Of a stretch of DNA of 64,000 nt, positions 35,333 through 48,156 are shown one piece after another; within the stretch, counting starts at the first letter, position 1, and each line of letters begins with the position of its first letter. A program made the translations under genes and the position numbers. The DNA is from Owenia fusiformis (Eukaryota > Annelida > Polychaeta > Sabellida > Oweniidae): positions 30,753,985 to 30,817,984 of the forward strand of contig CAIIXF020000004.1 of NCBI GenBank assembly GCA_903813345.2, written 5' to 3'. The notes under the pieces were generated by a model, which saw only the letters and a program-made list of their open reading frames with translations, searched no databases and was not told the DNA's origin.

Positions 35333-35923
35333 CTCGTAGGCCAAACTTGTATGTCAATGACAACTATACATGTATGTTATTCAAGAGTCAGATATTGTAA
35401 ATTATAATGATTAACTCATGAAGACTATATTATATGATAGGCAAATTGTATATATGTGATAACTGTCACTTTATTTTAACAATACTGTATATAAAAACAT
35501 TTGCCTAAATAGTGAAATTGATATTATATGAACTATAAGATTGTATCTAGATTATGTGAGCATTATAGGTGATCATTAAATAGTGTCACAAGATTACTTG
35601 ATAACATGAGAGTATACTATTAGAAATACTTACATAAGATCATGTAATAATTATAGGATCTATTGCATGTATTGCATTTATGACTTAATGCATAACTTAT
35701 GTAGATATTATTGTAGTATGGGATTATAAGAACATTATATGTTATTAGATTGTACTCACACTGTAACGATAGAAAGTATTATATACTTGTAAACATACTG
35801 CACATAAAAAGACTATTATAAACAAATATTATGTAAGTCTCAACCTCACTTTTAGAAATTGTAACGCTCGCTACTCAAGATATTATTGTAAAAGTTTTTC
35901 ATTATATTCAAAACTTTTCTTTT
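35333..35923 (+). other. Non-coding tail of the LTR element
   Basis: About 590 AT-rich bases between the stop codon and the polypurine tract. I see no reverse transcriptase, RNase H or envelope reading in any frame. This is probably the 3' untranslated region left after the deletion. Confidence 0.6.
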
Positions 35924-35934
35924 AAGGAGGGAGG
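35924..35934 (+). other. Polypurine tract
   Basis: AAGGAGGGAGG directly precedes the 3' LTR, the expected primer for plus-strand synthesis. Confidence 0.9.
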
Positions 35935-36788
35935 TGTTACAGTATTATGTTCTATTATATTCACATTAAGTTTAGTTTATCTATATGTATATACTGTAAC
36001 TGATCTTTATTAGAGATCTTAGGTCAAGGTCACAATGACATTATATCTTGCAAACATAACTGAACTGAATGACTCATTAACCCTTGACCACCCAGAGAGT
36101 TCTAGAAAATATAACCATTCATTAAGATTTAATCATGTGACTGAAGATGTCCAATCAAAACTCAACAAGTAGTCTCAGTTCCAGAAGATTCTTTCTAGAT
36201 GATTCTTTCACACTATAAATAAAACTGCAAAGTGGACTCAGTAGCAGATAATTAAGTCATCATAACTGGACATCTCAAAGGAACTAAATAAAGCAGAATT
36301 TCAAAGTTGATCAAAGGACATCTTCTTAGCGGAATATTACAGACACCTACTGTGGGAACATTTATAACACTACAAACACACAACCTGAGGACGTTATATG
36401 GACAAATATTACAACACACACTATATACGGATTATCATATACATTCGTGGATTATCATAAACATTTGTGGATTATCATCAAACATTTGTGGATTACCATC
36501 AAACATTATTGGATACGAACATTATAGGATTACGACGAACATTATTGGATTATTACAAACATTGGAGAACTATTAACGATTATTTAAACTTTCGTGATCT
36601 GGAACATTCTCTAGGATCGTCAACGACATTTATCGACAACAAGAATAAGCCGTATCATTGATTGGACATCACTTAAGTATTAAACCTCCTTTATATTATT
36701 GTTATATTATTTAGTTTTTCAAAATATAAATATATTGTTATCATATTTTAATTGCTGTTTTTACTTTCTGTTATTTTCGAACGTAACA
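35935..36788 (+). repeat. 3' LTR
   Basis: 854 bp at a constant offset of 4502 from the 5' LTR and identical to it in all parts compared, including the internal 20-21 bp repeats (about 36429-36565) and the two small ORFs both LTRs share. Confidence 0.95.
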
Positions 36789-36792
36789 ATAT

Positions 36793-37739
36793 ATATACTA
36801 TATATACTTTCCCTATTTAGAAAAACATGAAAAAGTAAGGAGCTACTAAGAATTGCAAACCAGCTTAATTTTCTTTTTTAATTTTGTCTCTGATTTAATT
36901 CTCTGAAAATCTCTTTTGTTTTCCTAAGTTGACAAGCCTTTAAAATATGTGTGCATAGAAAGTATAGGGACCAATTGTCTAAGAATTATTGTGTGCTAAT
37001 TTTCACAAGGAATTGCCTTAAATACATTCTATTGTGTATCTGTATCGAATATTCCACCCGGTATCCATTCGTCGATACAATACCTGGTTCTTACTTATTG
37101 TTTCGTTCAGTGGTAAACGCTTAACCAGAAGTAGGAAATTAAGTGACGGTTTTGCAAAATGTTGACGAGTTTTCATGTTCGGATCGTAGTATAGACCTAC
37201 ATGTAAGATACGGTATTATATCGAGTGATACATATCCTAGGACTTGGCACAAAAGCTTTCAAACCCAGAAAACGTTTGTGCCTCGTTCTGCTGTATTTAC
37301 GTCGATATAATACCCCGGGTATAATACCATCGATAAAAATCGTTGGTCTATATGTCTTAATAACAGTCGAAGTGATCAGCATTTGTTTACTACAATCCAC
37401 CAATAAAACGGTGATCTATTTTTAACCATACACAATAACTAAAAAGGGAAATGACATGAAGCCATTTGAGACGTCAATTATATGGAAACATAATGTTAGA
37501 TTATAAGTATTTTTAGAAAAAAAATAGAATCGATTAAGCAACCGTGAAAGGAACCTAAATTGTATTTTATTTCAATAGAATTGTAGATATTCTCGAAATT
37601 ATTAAGCAATCCGACAAGAACAGTTTGTTTTGAGAATGTTATAAATTTGTTTGTTGTCAACCATAAACGCCTACATCGCACCCATAGTATTAGTTCTAAC
37701 ATAGTAAAATAATGCTCCTTTATTTGAGGTATCAACTAT
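36793..37739. other. Gene-free stretch right of the LTR element
   Basis: No coding region recognised. Confidence 0.3.
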
Positions 37740-38115
37740 ATAAAGGCCTATGTTGTTATTTAAAGATCTTTAAATGAAATATAGGCCTATAAACTCAGTA
37801 AACGCTGACATAAATATGAAATGTAGGCCTAAATGTAGGCCTATATTACTCCGATGCTTTATCCTAACTGAATAAAGATACATGTACTTGGTGCTCCTAG
37901 TGGGTATCTTAACTAAATAAAGGCCTATTGATTGTTCATTGAAATATCTTAACAAAATATGGGCCTGTATTGCTCCGTGAAGGTCTCTAACTAAATATTG
38001 GCCTGTATTGTTCTTTGCAGGTGTGAGACCCTAAATATAATCCGACGTTACGCCTATAAAAATCTCACAATCTACCATATAGACCTATATTGCTTCTTGA
38101 AGGTGTCATAAATAT
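37740..38115. repeat. Degenerate tandem repeat, about 65-70 bp
   Basis: Blocks of the type AGGCCTATATTGCTCC-TGAAGGTATCTTAACTAAATAT recur about five times with many changes. The shared core is GGCCTRTATTG followed by a TAA-rich part. Confidence 0.6.
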
Positions 38116-38444
38116 AAACACTATAATTACTATTTTAAAACTCCTTATAGTTCCCTCTTATGTTACATACTAAAATATAGCGCCTGGGAGTTCTCATATA
38201 TATTGTAATAAAGGTTTCATAACCTTTTATTGTGCAGAAATGATTAAATCTGTTTTGATAAAGGATGTGGGAGTCATCAATCACAACAATGCTTAGACGG
38301 AAATAGCAATCTGACTTATGCTGTAATCTAATGAAACACATACGAATCAAAGGGGATGACTGAGCTTTCATACGTCAAATAAATATAGAAATGTCTATGT
38401 TATTGCTCATGTGTTCAGACAGTTTGGGTTAACTTGACAGTCTA

Positions 38445-40295
38445 TGTAAGTGTATTAGCATTGGCTTTTGTAATATTAAATTGTATGCTAATTGATGGCA
38501 TGGTGAAAAACCCCATATATTGCAATTATAGGTTAGGTTCAATGTGTATGCTAGTACATATTGCGTTGTCCTTTGGAATATCAATTTGTACTCTAATTGA
38601 TGGCATGGTGAAAAACCTCATATATTGCAATTATAGGTTAGGTTCAATGTGTATGTTAGTACAATGAGTACAATATTGCGTTGTCCTTTGGAATATCAAA
38701 TTGTACTCGAATTGATGTCATGGTGAAAAACCTCATATATTTCTATTACAGGTTAGGCTCAAAGTGTATGTTAGTACATATTGCGATGTCCTTTGGAATA
38801 TCAAATTGTACTCTAATTGACATCATGGTGAAAAACCTCATATATTGCAATTATAGGTTAGGTTCAAAGTGTATGTTAGTACATATTGCGTTCTCCTTTA
38901 GAATATCAAATTGTACTCTAATGGATGTCATGGTGAAAAACCTCATATATTTCTATTACAGGTTAGGCTCAAAGTGTATGTTAGTACATATTGCGATGTC
39001 CTTTGGAATATCAAATTGTACTCTAATTGACATCATGGTGAAAAACCTCATATATTGCAATTATAGGTTAGGTTCAAAGTGTATGTTAGTACATATTGCG
39101 TTCTCCTTTGGAATATCAAATTGTACTCTAATGGATGTCATGGTGAAAAACCTCATATATTTCTATTTTAGGTTTGGTTCAATGTGTATGTTAGTACCTA
39201 TTGCTTTGTCCTTTGGAATTATCAAATTGTACCCTAATTGATGACATGGTGAAAAACCTCATATATTGCTATTATAGGTTAGGTTCAAAGTGTATGTTAG
39301 TACATATTGCTTTGTCCTTTGGAATATCAATTTGTACTCTAATTGATGACATGGTGAAAAACCTCATGTATTTCTATTATAGGTTAGGTTTAAAGTGTAT
39401 GTTTGTACATGTTGCGTTGTCCTTTGGAATATCAAATTGTACTCTAATTGATGTCATGGTGAAAAACCTCATATATCTCTATTATAGGTTAGGATCAATG
39501 TGTATGTTAGTACATATTGCGTTGTCCTTTGGAATATCAAATTGTACTCTAATTGATGTCATGGTGAAAAACCTCATATATTGCTATTATAGGTTAGGTT
39601 CAAAGTGTATGTTAGTACATATTGCTTTGTCCTTTGGAATATCAAATTATACTCTAATTGACATCATGGTGAAAAACCTCATATATTGCTATTATAGGTT
39701 AGGTTCAAAGTGTATGTTAGTACATATTGCTTTGTCCTTTGGAATATCAAATTGTACTCTAATGGATGTCACGGTGAAAAACCTCATATATTTCTATTAT
39801 AGGTTAGGTTCAAAGTGTATGTTAGTACATATTGCGATGTCCTTTGGAATATCAAATTGTACTCTAATTGATGACATGGTGAAAAACCTCATATATTGCA
39901 ATTATAGGTTAGGTTCAAAGTGTATGTTAGTACATATTGCGTTGTCCTTTGGAATATCAAATTGTTCTCTAATTGACGATATGGTGAAAAACCTCATATA
40001 TCGCTATCATAGGTAAGCTTTGAAGTTAATATTGGTACATATTGCTTTGTCTTTTGAAATATCAAATTGTACGCTATTGATGTCTTAGTGAAAAACCATA
40101 TATATTGCTATTATAGGTTAGCTTTGAAGTATATGTTAGTGCATATCGCATTGATCTTTGGAATATCAAATTGTGCCCCTATTGATTTATGATAAAAACA
40201 CATGTATTTACATTATAGGTTAAGTTCAAAGTGTATTTTATTTCAAATTGCATTTTGCTTTGGATTTACTTTGGAATATTAAAGTGTACTCTTAT
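38445..40295 (+). repeat. Satellite array: about 17 copies of a 105 bp unit
   Basis: The motif ATGGTGAAAAACCTCATATA recurs every 105 bp (38500, 38605, 38723, 38827, 38931, 39036, 39140, 39247 and so on to about 40190). The middle units are very similar; the edge units degrade, as is usual for arrays evolving by unequal exchange. Since 105 is 35 codons, one frame stays open over many units and yields a 35-residue hydrophobic repeat containing CMLVHIALSFGISNCTLID (open stretches 38681-39241 and 39201-40016). Two units around 38785-39200 form a repeated 210 bp dimer. Single-base slips near 38660 and 39220 and a late start argue that the frame is a by-product of the period and not a gene. Confidence 0.93.
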
Positions 40296-42439
40296 AAACA
40301 TTGTTTGGAGGCATGGTTAATATCTGTGTGGATCGCTGCTTTGAATTACTTAATGATATTTGTATGTTTTCAAATACACCTCTTGTGTCAGTTTAACTTT
40401 ATTGTTCAGTTGTTTTAGTGGTTGATGCCATTTATCGGAATATATTATGTGTCCTTAATATTGACCTTCTTGGTGACATACAATCCTGATTAACTGAAAC
40501 CTTGTTGCAGACATGCATCGCATACAAATTGGATATATTGATAGTTTAATCAGTTATCTGAATACATGTATAGGATGGATATGATCTTATTTAGTTTTTA
40601 TTCCATGGTATGATTGTATGGACACTGCCTTCAACAAGTTTCGAATCCAGAATTTTCCCTTTGGATCACCTACAAAAGTCAGTTTATGTTTTGCGATTTG
40701 AATACATTCATCATATTCGCCACGCATTTCCGAACTATTGTAGTCAAAGTTCGAAATTAAACTTCAAACTTCCTGTTCCCAAACTTATGGATGGGAGTGT
40801 ATATTCACATCTTCCGAAATGTGATCAAACAGATTATACAAGGAAGTTGCGGCCATCACCTTATATCAGTCGAATTTCTAAAAAACCGTGTTTCGATCAA
40901 TACAGCGCATGCGTTGACTGCGTGACGTCATAAAACCGAAATAATGTTCCTTGAAATCCAATACTTTGACCCAACCTAATGGCTATAAACAAAAAAACCA
41001 AATTCACGTTTAGTAAAGAAACTACATATAGTAGAATGGTTAAAAATTGTACCCTATGAAAGAAAAATTATATTGTATTAAATTTTTTGAACAATGTAAT
41101 GCCGAATTTATCTCAGCCGATGCGATGTACGTACTACGTATGTCAGCGAACTATAAATTTCTGCAAGGGTGATAATTTGTTTCTTTGTTCAGATCTTCCG
41201 TCTGGATTATGGCGTCATAACTGTTAGAATTGGATCAAGAAATGTGTTTGCTCTACTGAAGTGGAAACCTGCACGGCGCTATCATAACTCACACATATGA
41301 ACGTAAAGCTATGCATTACACAGATCACGTTTTTCTTCAGTCAAGACCCCGAATGATCAAAGATGTTACATGCAAATAGCCTATTAACTTGCTTACGGAA
41401 GCAGATAGGTACACTTCCAAAGTTGAACTTTAGATGAACCCTGTTAAATCGAAACAAATCATTACTTACAGGCCATCTCACAATTGAAGATAACATAAAG
41501 TATTTTCCTTCTTATTTTAGTATTAATGATTTTGTCTTGGGGCAATTAAATATTAGTAATTATAGTCTTACCGTTTTAGTGTTATAACACAGCTTAACAC
41601 CTGCAAGAAGCATCGTTTGTTTGTAAGTTTCTGATGCAAAACAGAGGTTGGTGATGATAGAAGTAGTTTGAGGGGACGTAGTTGTAATTAATCCGTTTGG
41701 TCATTTTTCATCTGAAAATACAGAGTAAAGTAACGTGTATAAGTTGAACTATATGCTACAGTTCCACTCTATCAGTAAATAGTTCATCCTCGACTTGGTA
41801 TCCATTATTCAATTTGATTATTTCAGGGAACCAAGGACTTGCACATTCCCCGAATATCGGAGATTGTTCCTCATACACACACTTCCTTATAATATCCCTT
41901 TACGTCCTTCTTTTTTCCACATCAAAACAAAACCAACATATTTACAGGAATTCCATTTTGATGTCATGGATTCCTTTAAATGACATGAATACACATTCAT
42001 CAACGTCAAACATACGTTTACCTATCCATTATAAAAAAATACAATTAATACTTTAACAGTGATGCTCTATTAAATAAACAATTGATCTGTTATACATTTG
42101 AATTGATTTTGACATTGTATATCTTTAACCTTTGATAGACACACATGCATACAATACATACATACAATATCACAACCTTTTAAGCATACACAACATATAT
42201 GGAGGTCCACAATTATGGATTTTGATTGATTTGCCATTAACTGATTACCGAATAAAGTCGGTTGCTTTGATCAATAACCGAGCACGTGAACAACCTCAAG
42301 GGAAGCAACAGAGTCCTGTAATAGTACTAATTACAAGAATACTGATGGCAAATTCCATTCTACCACGATAATATCGTCCCTTTCCTATGCAGTTAAAGAC
42401 TGAATATTTCAAATGAAGATTCCATGTACAATAATATTA
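40296..42439. other. Gene-free stretch
   Basis: The longest frame (40610-40933, 107 codons) resembles no family I know. Nothing else stands out. Confidence 0.3.
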
Positions 42440-43160
42440 CCATATTTGGAGTATTGTATTGTATGTTGCACATCCTTACGGTGTTCTCAAATAACATCGT
42501 ATGTGTCATATCATAGTCATGACTTTGTGTTGTAGCTTGTATTGTATAATAGTGTGTCATTTCGTAAGAATGGCCTAATATGACGTTGAATGTGCAACAG
42601 CATTGCATTTTATGTGTAACATCATTGCATTGTATGTGTAACTGCATCGCATTGTATGTGTAACTGCGTAATGAAGCCTTCGTATTGCTCTCTGTGTGTA
42701 ATCTTAATGATGTTCCTGTATTATGTTATTAGTGCCATATTCTAGTCATGGATTTGGTTTGTATTGCATGTCGCTTATTCTAACAATGACCTTATATTGT
42801 ATTGTTTGTTTATATCCGTATTTTCTCCTCCTATTGTGTTGTAAGTGTCATTTCTCAAGATGCCCCGTGTAGCATTGTGATGCAGTTTCTAATTGTATTA
42901 CATATCCTAATGATGCCATTGTATTATATTGTATATGTGCCTCCATATTGTATTATATTGTATTGTATCATATTGTATTGTATATGTCATATGCTAACGT
43001 TGACCTGATATTGTCCATATCCAAACGATGCATTTGTATCATATTGTACGTGTATGATTTCGTATCGTATTGTATTGTATATTGTATTTGTAATAACCTG
43101 ACGATGCATTTGTATTATATTGCATGTGTCATAATATAATTATATGCTCGGATTTGTGCT
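42440..43160. repeat. TTGTA-rich degenerate tandem repeats
   Basis: Variants of ATTGTATTGTATGTGT recur throughout. A tight 22 bp tandem (CATTGCATTGTATGTGTAACTG) occupies about 42600-42668, followed by longer, looser units containing CTAA-GATG. Confidence 0.75.
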
Positions 43161-44720
43161 ATTTTATTGCATCATCTGTAACACGCCTAATTGTGTCCCT
43201 TAATATTTATTGTGACATAGAAATAGAATGAAACAATAGAATTTGAAAAATTGTGACATTTTGCATCTCTCAAACTTTATGAACTTTCATTTTGATCATG
43301 TTATGAAAAAATTCAAACATAAAGGTTTGGATGGCAATAGACAGATTGAGATATTTCTCGATAAGATCCACTCAAACTCTCTCTATCGCTTGGTGTCAAG
43401 TATAACTTTCTCTCAAGGAATTCCGATATTGCGAAGCCTCACACTAATGAAGATATAGAGGAGATGTTCGTATACTGGATATATTGTTTTTAATCAAGTA
43501 TAACCCGGCCCAAAAATTTTCATTTTAATGAAAATGCAACAAGGAAGATAGTATAATGGTTTGCATCCTCGCGTTACGTCCAATCATATCGAAAAGTCGT
43601 CGTTAAGTGCAAATATTTAAAGTGACAGTATGTCTAAACTCGCCCAATAAAAACAGCACAGTGCCCCTTTAAATAAATGATTCTTGGTTATCTTACCTCG
43701 ATGTTAGATTGTTTACTTACTCATCTCTAATCACATTTTTTTGTAGGCGACATAACATGAATAACAATTAGAGACACCTCCGACTCAAGGACTGTTTTCT
43801 AACTAGAATCCATGTAGTAATTGAATATAGAAAAATTAAGGGCGACTAGGCAATTCAATTGCAGGCGGTTTTGTGTAAACAGGAGTCCATCGATCTCCGA
43901 TCCCATACCCTGGATCGCTATCATCTTACTACAAAGCCCTCTCATTGTAACGAAAAACTATAGTATTGATTCTGGTAATGTCCAAATGATCTCAAATGCT
44001 TTTCTTCTTTTTTCAAGTTAGTTTAAATATCATGTTATATAATACCGAGATTTCCGGTTGTGTATTTGGATTGATGTACAGGCCAAGTCAAATAATGATT
44101 GTTTAAAGAGAAAAGTCATTGGAATAGGGCTCTTAGGAAGGGTAATCGATTTTCGAAAACCAAATATCTATTATTTTGTCGTGGGTGTTGAAGCAAACTT
44201 GGAAATTTGTTTTGAAAGGATAAATTTGATCCAATTAATTATATCCTGGAAGATCTATAGAAGAGTCAGTTCTTTATCTGATTTGATTGCTGTATTTAAA
44301 GGAACAATGCTGTTTTAGCTTCACGTTCTGTTGCTCATAGTTCTTGGTTATTGGTTCACCATATTAAACGTGGTCACCGATTTTTTTTATTGACTTCACA
44401 CGTACTCAGTGTACTTTTTACATAAGCGGTAAACATGGTAACACACGTTTGCGGTGTTTCGATGGCAACAACTTAAAACACAGCGTATGGTTTGATCTTT
44501 CAAGCAAAGCCTTTGTTATATTTTTGTTAATGCCAGAAAACACAAACTATCGATTCCAACAGCTAAAATAACATGTATTTTAAAGTGCATATTTATGTTA
44601 ACAAATTCATAATGCTTTTTTTATAAAAAAAATATATTTTTGGTTATTGGACATAAAATGGCCCTCTTTGAATAGCATTTCATTTTTCCCACGGTAGGTT
44701 TGTATTTAAGATGCTTTTAA
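43161..44720. other. Gene-free stretch
   Basis: No recognised feature; short frames only. Confidence 0.3.
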
Positions 44721-44722
44721 AT

Positions 44723-45828
44723 AGTAGCCCGGACAGAATTGTTCAATGGTCACTTTTTCTCAAATAACTTTTTTAATTTTCAGTATTATCATAGTCTGAT
44801 CACATATTTGAAAACTAGAGTAAAATTCTGACATACAACATTTTTTTTAAGGAACATCTCTTAATTTATTGATATTATAGGCGTTCATAGTATGAGTGAC
44901 GCAAATACATAATTCACCATTTTGTCTCATATTTATTCAGAATGACGACATATTTTGTGAATTTGAATGTTCAGTTGAAAGTTAATATTTAAAGAGTGTC
45001 TTAGGACTTTAGGGCCATGCTGCCACCGTTTCAATCTTGATGTACTGCAGCAACTGACCAATCATCAAATACAAGAAGTCACCTCCCTCCAAGGGTATAT
45101 GAAATCAACTCTATTGAAATGTTCGGGGTTGTGTTCAAGAGAATGTGAAAAGGCGCCGCCCAATGTGCGGGTGTGATGAGAGTAGGTCCTCAATCTTTTC
45201 AAGAGCTCCAAACAGCCATCTCAGAAAAAAATCTTGAAAAGCTGAAGAACAATTCACATGCATGCCAAGGATGGGTTAAGAGGCGTGTGACTGGGAAAGA
45301 CATTACAAACTGTGGCAGTATGACCATATAGTTGCACTGGTTAAATGAACTAGGGTTGCCAATCCACTAAGAGTAACAATGGAATGGCCAAAAAACATTT
45401 AAGTCCTGCGACCTTACCAATATACTGTACATACAATGTATAAACCTTTTTAAGTACTGGTATACATACAAGTCAATTTGAAACAAAAGGTTATAAATGC
45501 AGCCATCACCTCATACTAAGGGAGCAGTCTCCATGATTTCGTAGCCCTATGACATTTCTTAAATATTAACTTTCAACTGAACATTCGAACCACAAAACAT
45601 GCCGCCATTTTGAACAAATATGAGACAAAATGGTGAATTATGTATTTACGTCACTCATATTATGAACGCCTATAATATCAATAAATTAAGAGATGTTCCT
45701 TAAATATTTTTTTTGTATGTCAGAATTTTACCCTAATTTTCAAATATGTAATCAGATTTTGATAATACTGAAAATTAAAAAAGTTATTAAAGAAAAAGTG
45801 ACCATTGAACAATTCTGTCCGGGCTACT
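44723..45828. mobile_element. Foldback DNA element with arms of about 270 bp
   Basis: The left end AGTAGCCCGGACAGAATTG and the right end CAATTCTGTCCGGGCTACT are exact inverted copies. Pairing continues through CACTTTTTCT, AATTTTCAGTATTATCA, GACATACAA, AGGAACATCTCTTAATTTAT and GTTCAGTTGAAAGTTAATAT, so the arms span about 44723-44995 and 45560-45828. The unpaired centre (45000-45550) includes a stretch open in one frame (reading QELQTAISEKNLEKLKNN), but I recognise no transposase. It is likely a non-autonomous DNA transposon of unknown superfamily. Confidence 0.8.
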
Positions 45829-46399
45829 ATATTTGGCGTGGGGAATTTGCGACTGGATAGATGTACTCGTATGACTGATAGATATGATAGATAACTAAAT
45901 AGTTTATATTGATGTAAACTTAAGATATATGTATATGGCACATATGCTGAAGGTTTCATAAATAAATCTGTAAACAATTAGAGCAAAAAGAAACGAACTT
46001 TTCAAACGCCCCTCGTAATATTGAGATCAGAGAATAAGAGAAATAATTCCATAACTCGCATAACATAATTCGTCATGCGTGTTTGCAACTCTCAGTTGGT
46101 GGTCAACGGTCTTGAATCGTCAGATTTCTTCATGCCCTCGCCGTATTAAAAATACTGTCATATGTGACTCTCTGACACATTGATAACTCCACGATGCCCC
46201 ATACGGCGTTCCATTTGCTCTCACCACATTAATTCATTTCAATCAATCCAAACACAGTGCCACCAAGTGTTATTTGCCATCAAGGTAGTTCTTAGACTTA
46301 CAGAATATACTATTAATGTACCATATTTTCAAGTGCTCTTCCATTAGCAAAGTCATCAATCAGAGAAGTGCGTGTAAATGTGATGTTATCACGATTTTT

Positions 46400-47180
46400 G
46401 AAGTTACCATATATCCATATCTAATTTTATCACAAAGGGAGGAGACATCAAGTGACTGGCAGGAGGTTATATTATCACGTGATTTCAGTCCTCCAATGAG
46501 AGGATTGTATCCAACTTTAACGTGACGTATGCACATATCCATATCTCATTGTATAACAAAGGGGATGAGACATCAAGTGACTGACAGTAGGTCATATTAT
46601 CATCAACTTTTTACCTCAAATGAGAGGACTGGATCCAACTTTAACGTGACATATGCACATGTTCACATCTAAGTGTATCACAAAGGAGAGGCGACATCAA
46701 GTGACTGAGTAGTAGGTCATATTATTACATTACTTTTTTGATCCAATGAAAGGACTGTATCCAATGTTAACGTGACATATACACATGTCCATAACTAATT
46801 GTATCACAGAGGGGATGAGACATCAAGTGACTGAATAGTAGGTCATATTATCACGTGACTTTTTCCTCAAATGAGAGAATTAGATGCAACTTGTCCATAT
46901 TGTATTTCGAAGGGGAGGACAAATACAAGGATTTTCAATTGCTCATCTTTTCACGCGACTCTTATTTAGAAGACTGCATTCATTTATTTACTTCAAGTGA
47001 CATACTGATGTGACAATGTAGCTTATTGTGTAACAACGGAGAGAATACATCCGATAACTGACAAATTGGTATACAATCACATGACCACTTTTTCAACGAT
47101 AAGAACAATGCATCCAGTTGTTATATTTCAAGTAAGATCAGTGAAGTCAATGGTATTACAACGGGAGAAGGCATCCAATG
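46400..47180. repeat. Tandem repeat of about 121 bp, four clear and two or three degraded copies
   Basis: Units share CATATCCATATCTAATT, ATCACAAAGG, GACATCAAGTGACTG, GGTCATATTATCACGTGA, CCAATGAGAGGA and CCAACTTTAACGTGAC; starts lie near 46410, 46532, 46655 and 46780, with weaker units to about 47180. One unit contains the CACGTGA E-box-like motif. Confidence 0.85.
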
Positions 47181-47400
47181 TAATGGTTATGAAAGCATGC
47201 CTTGAATATTCTACAAAGCACAAAGCAGAATGAAATCATTGCGTGTTGTAACCATGACAATATTCACTATTCAATTATTCAATAAATCTTTAAAGTTTGA
47301 AATCATTCACTCATATAATTTAACGAAGGGGGCACACCTGATACCAAATCGGTTTACCCTTTCGACGATCACCAACATTTGAGACTAACATAAATTTAAC

Positions 47401-47629
47401 GGTAGTCTCAACTTAGATAAATTCACAAATAAGATTCATGTGGTGTCTTAACGGTAACGGTAGTCTCGACCAAGATTAATTCACAAATAAGATTCATGTG
47501 GTGTCTTAACGGTAACGGTAGTCTCAACCAAGATAAACTCACAAATAAGATTCATGTGGTGTCTTAACGGAAACGGTAGTCTCGACCAAGATTAATTCAC
47601 AGATAAGAATCATGTGGTGTCTTCCAAAC
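47401..47629. repeat. Four tandem 58 bp repeats
   Basis: Units start at 47401, 47459, 47517 and 47575 with GGTAGTCTC, and the first three end in GTGTCTTAACGGTAAC or GGAAAC. Units 2 and 4 share GACCAAGATTAATTCAC while 1 and 3 share GATAAA, which shows a 116 bp dimer duplication. Confidence 0.93.
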
Positions 47630-47639
47630 AGATTGGTCA

Positions 47640-48156
47640 ATTAAAGTCTTTCTGTATAAAAGCCCCATTACTAATTAGTGACTACATCTACAATATTTCC
47701 CTTAGAATTTGCACTTCGTTTAGCCGTACATATCAAATGTCCATTTACAAATGAAACAGCTCACTAGTGCCTCATCTCCCGAATAACGACTTTGTTTTTG
47801 CCGTTCTAAGCACAATAAATGACAATATGGTTCTCTTGGTAATAGTATACTACCGAAGAGTCGTTATCTTTCATAAAATGGGCGTATTCTAAATAGCATT
47901 GCCTTGAACAATTGCAATATAAAACGATCATAGGACGATAACAGGTAATCGGCGCTGTTGGTTAAAGGTGATGACATCCATAAAGTCTAACTATTTAGTT
48001 ACAAAGGGGTATAAATTGAGGTTTCTCAAATGGCACTTTCTGGAAATTTCTCACCTTTTGTTATTTTGAATCTTCTGAGATTTCTGAGAGGAAATATATT
48101 AAAGCAATTATTATTCTTTTTGACATACAAAACAAAAAAATACAAAGAAGTATAAA
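47640..48156. other. Gene-free stretch
   Basis: No feature recognised. Confidence 0.3.

Larger units (their letters stand above)
31433..36788 (+). mobile_element. Ty3/gypsy LTR retrotransposon, Gmr1-like, internally shortened
   Basis: A complete 5.36 kb insertion: two 854 bp LTRs (31433-32286, 35935-36788), a primer-binding site, one Gag-protease-integrase ORF and a polypurine tract, flanked by ATAT on both sides (31429-31432, 36789-36792). The LTRs were identical wherever I compared them, pointing to a recent insertion. Protease is followed directly by the integrase zinc finger with no reverse transcriptase between. That order is known from the Gmr1 group of Ty3/gypsy elements, in which integrase precedes reverse transcriptase. 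Integrase then breaks off and no reverse transcriptase or RNase H is seen before the 3' LTR, so the copy must borrow enzymes from an intact relative. Confidence 0.9.

Noticed and set aside
35333-35923. Possible remnant of reverse transcriptase or envelope in the LTR element
   Set aside because: No frame gives recognisable motifs; the stretch is AT-rich with frequent stops.
38681-40016. Two long frames (186 and 271 codons) as genes for a repetitive membrane protein
   Set aside because: The frame is open because the satellite period is 105 bp. It has no promoter or splice context, is broken by slips, and its edges are degenerate satellite.
43540-43590. Sequence resembling a tRNA D-arm (TAGTATAATGGTTTGCATCC)
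   Set aside because: The anticodon stem and T-arm that should follow are absent.
47401-47629. Regularly spaced repeats as a CRISPR array
   Set aside because: The 58 bp units are contiguous, with no unique spacers, and the host is a eukaryote.
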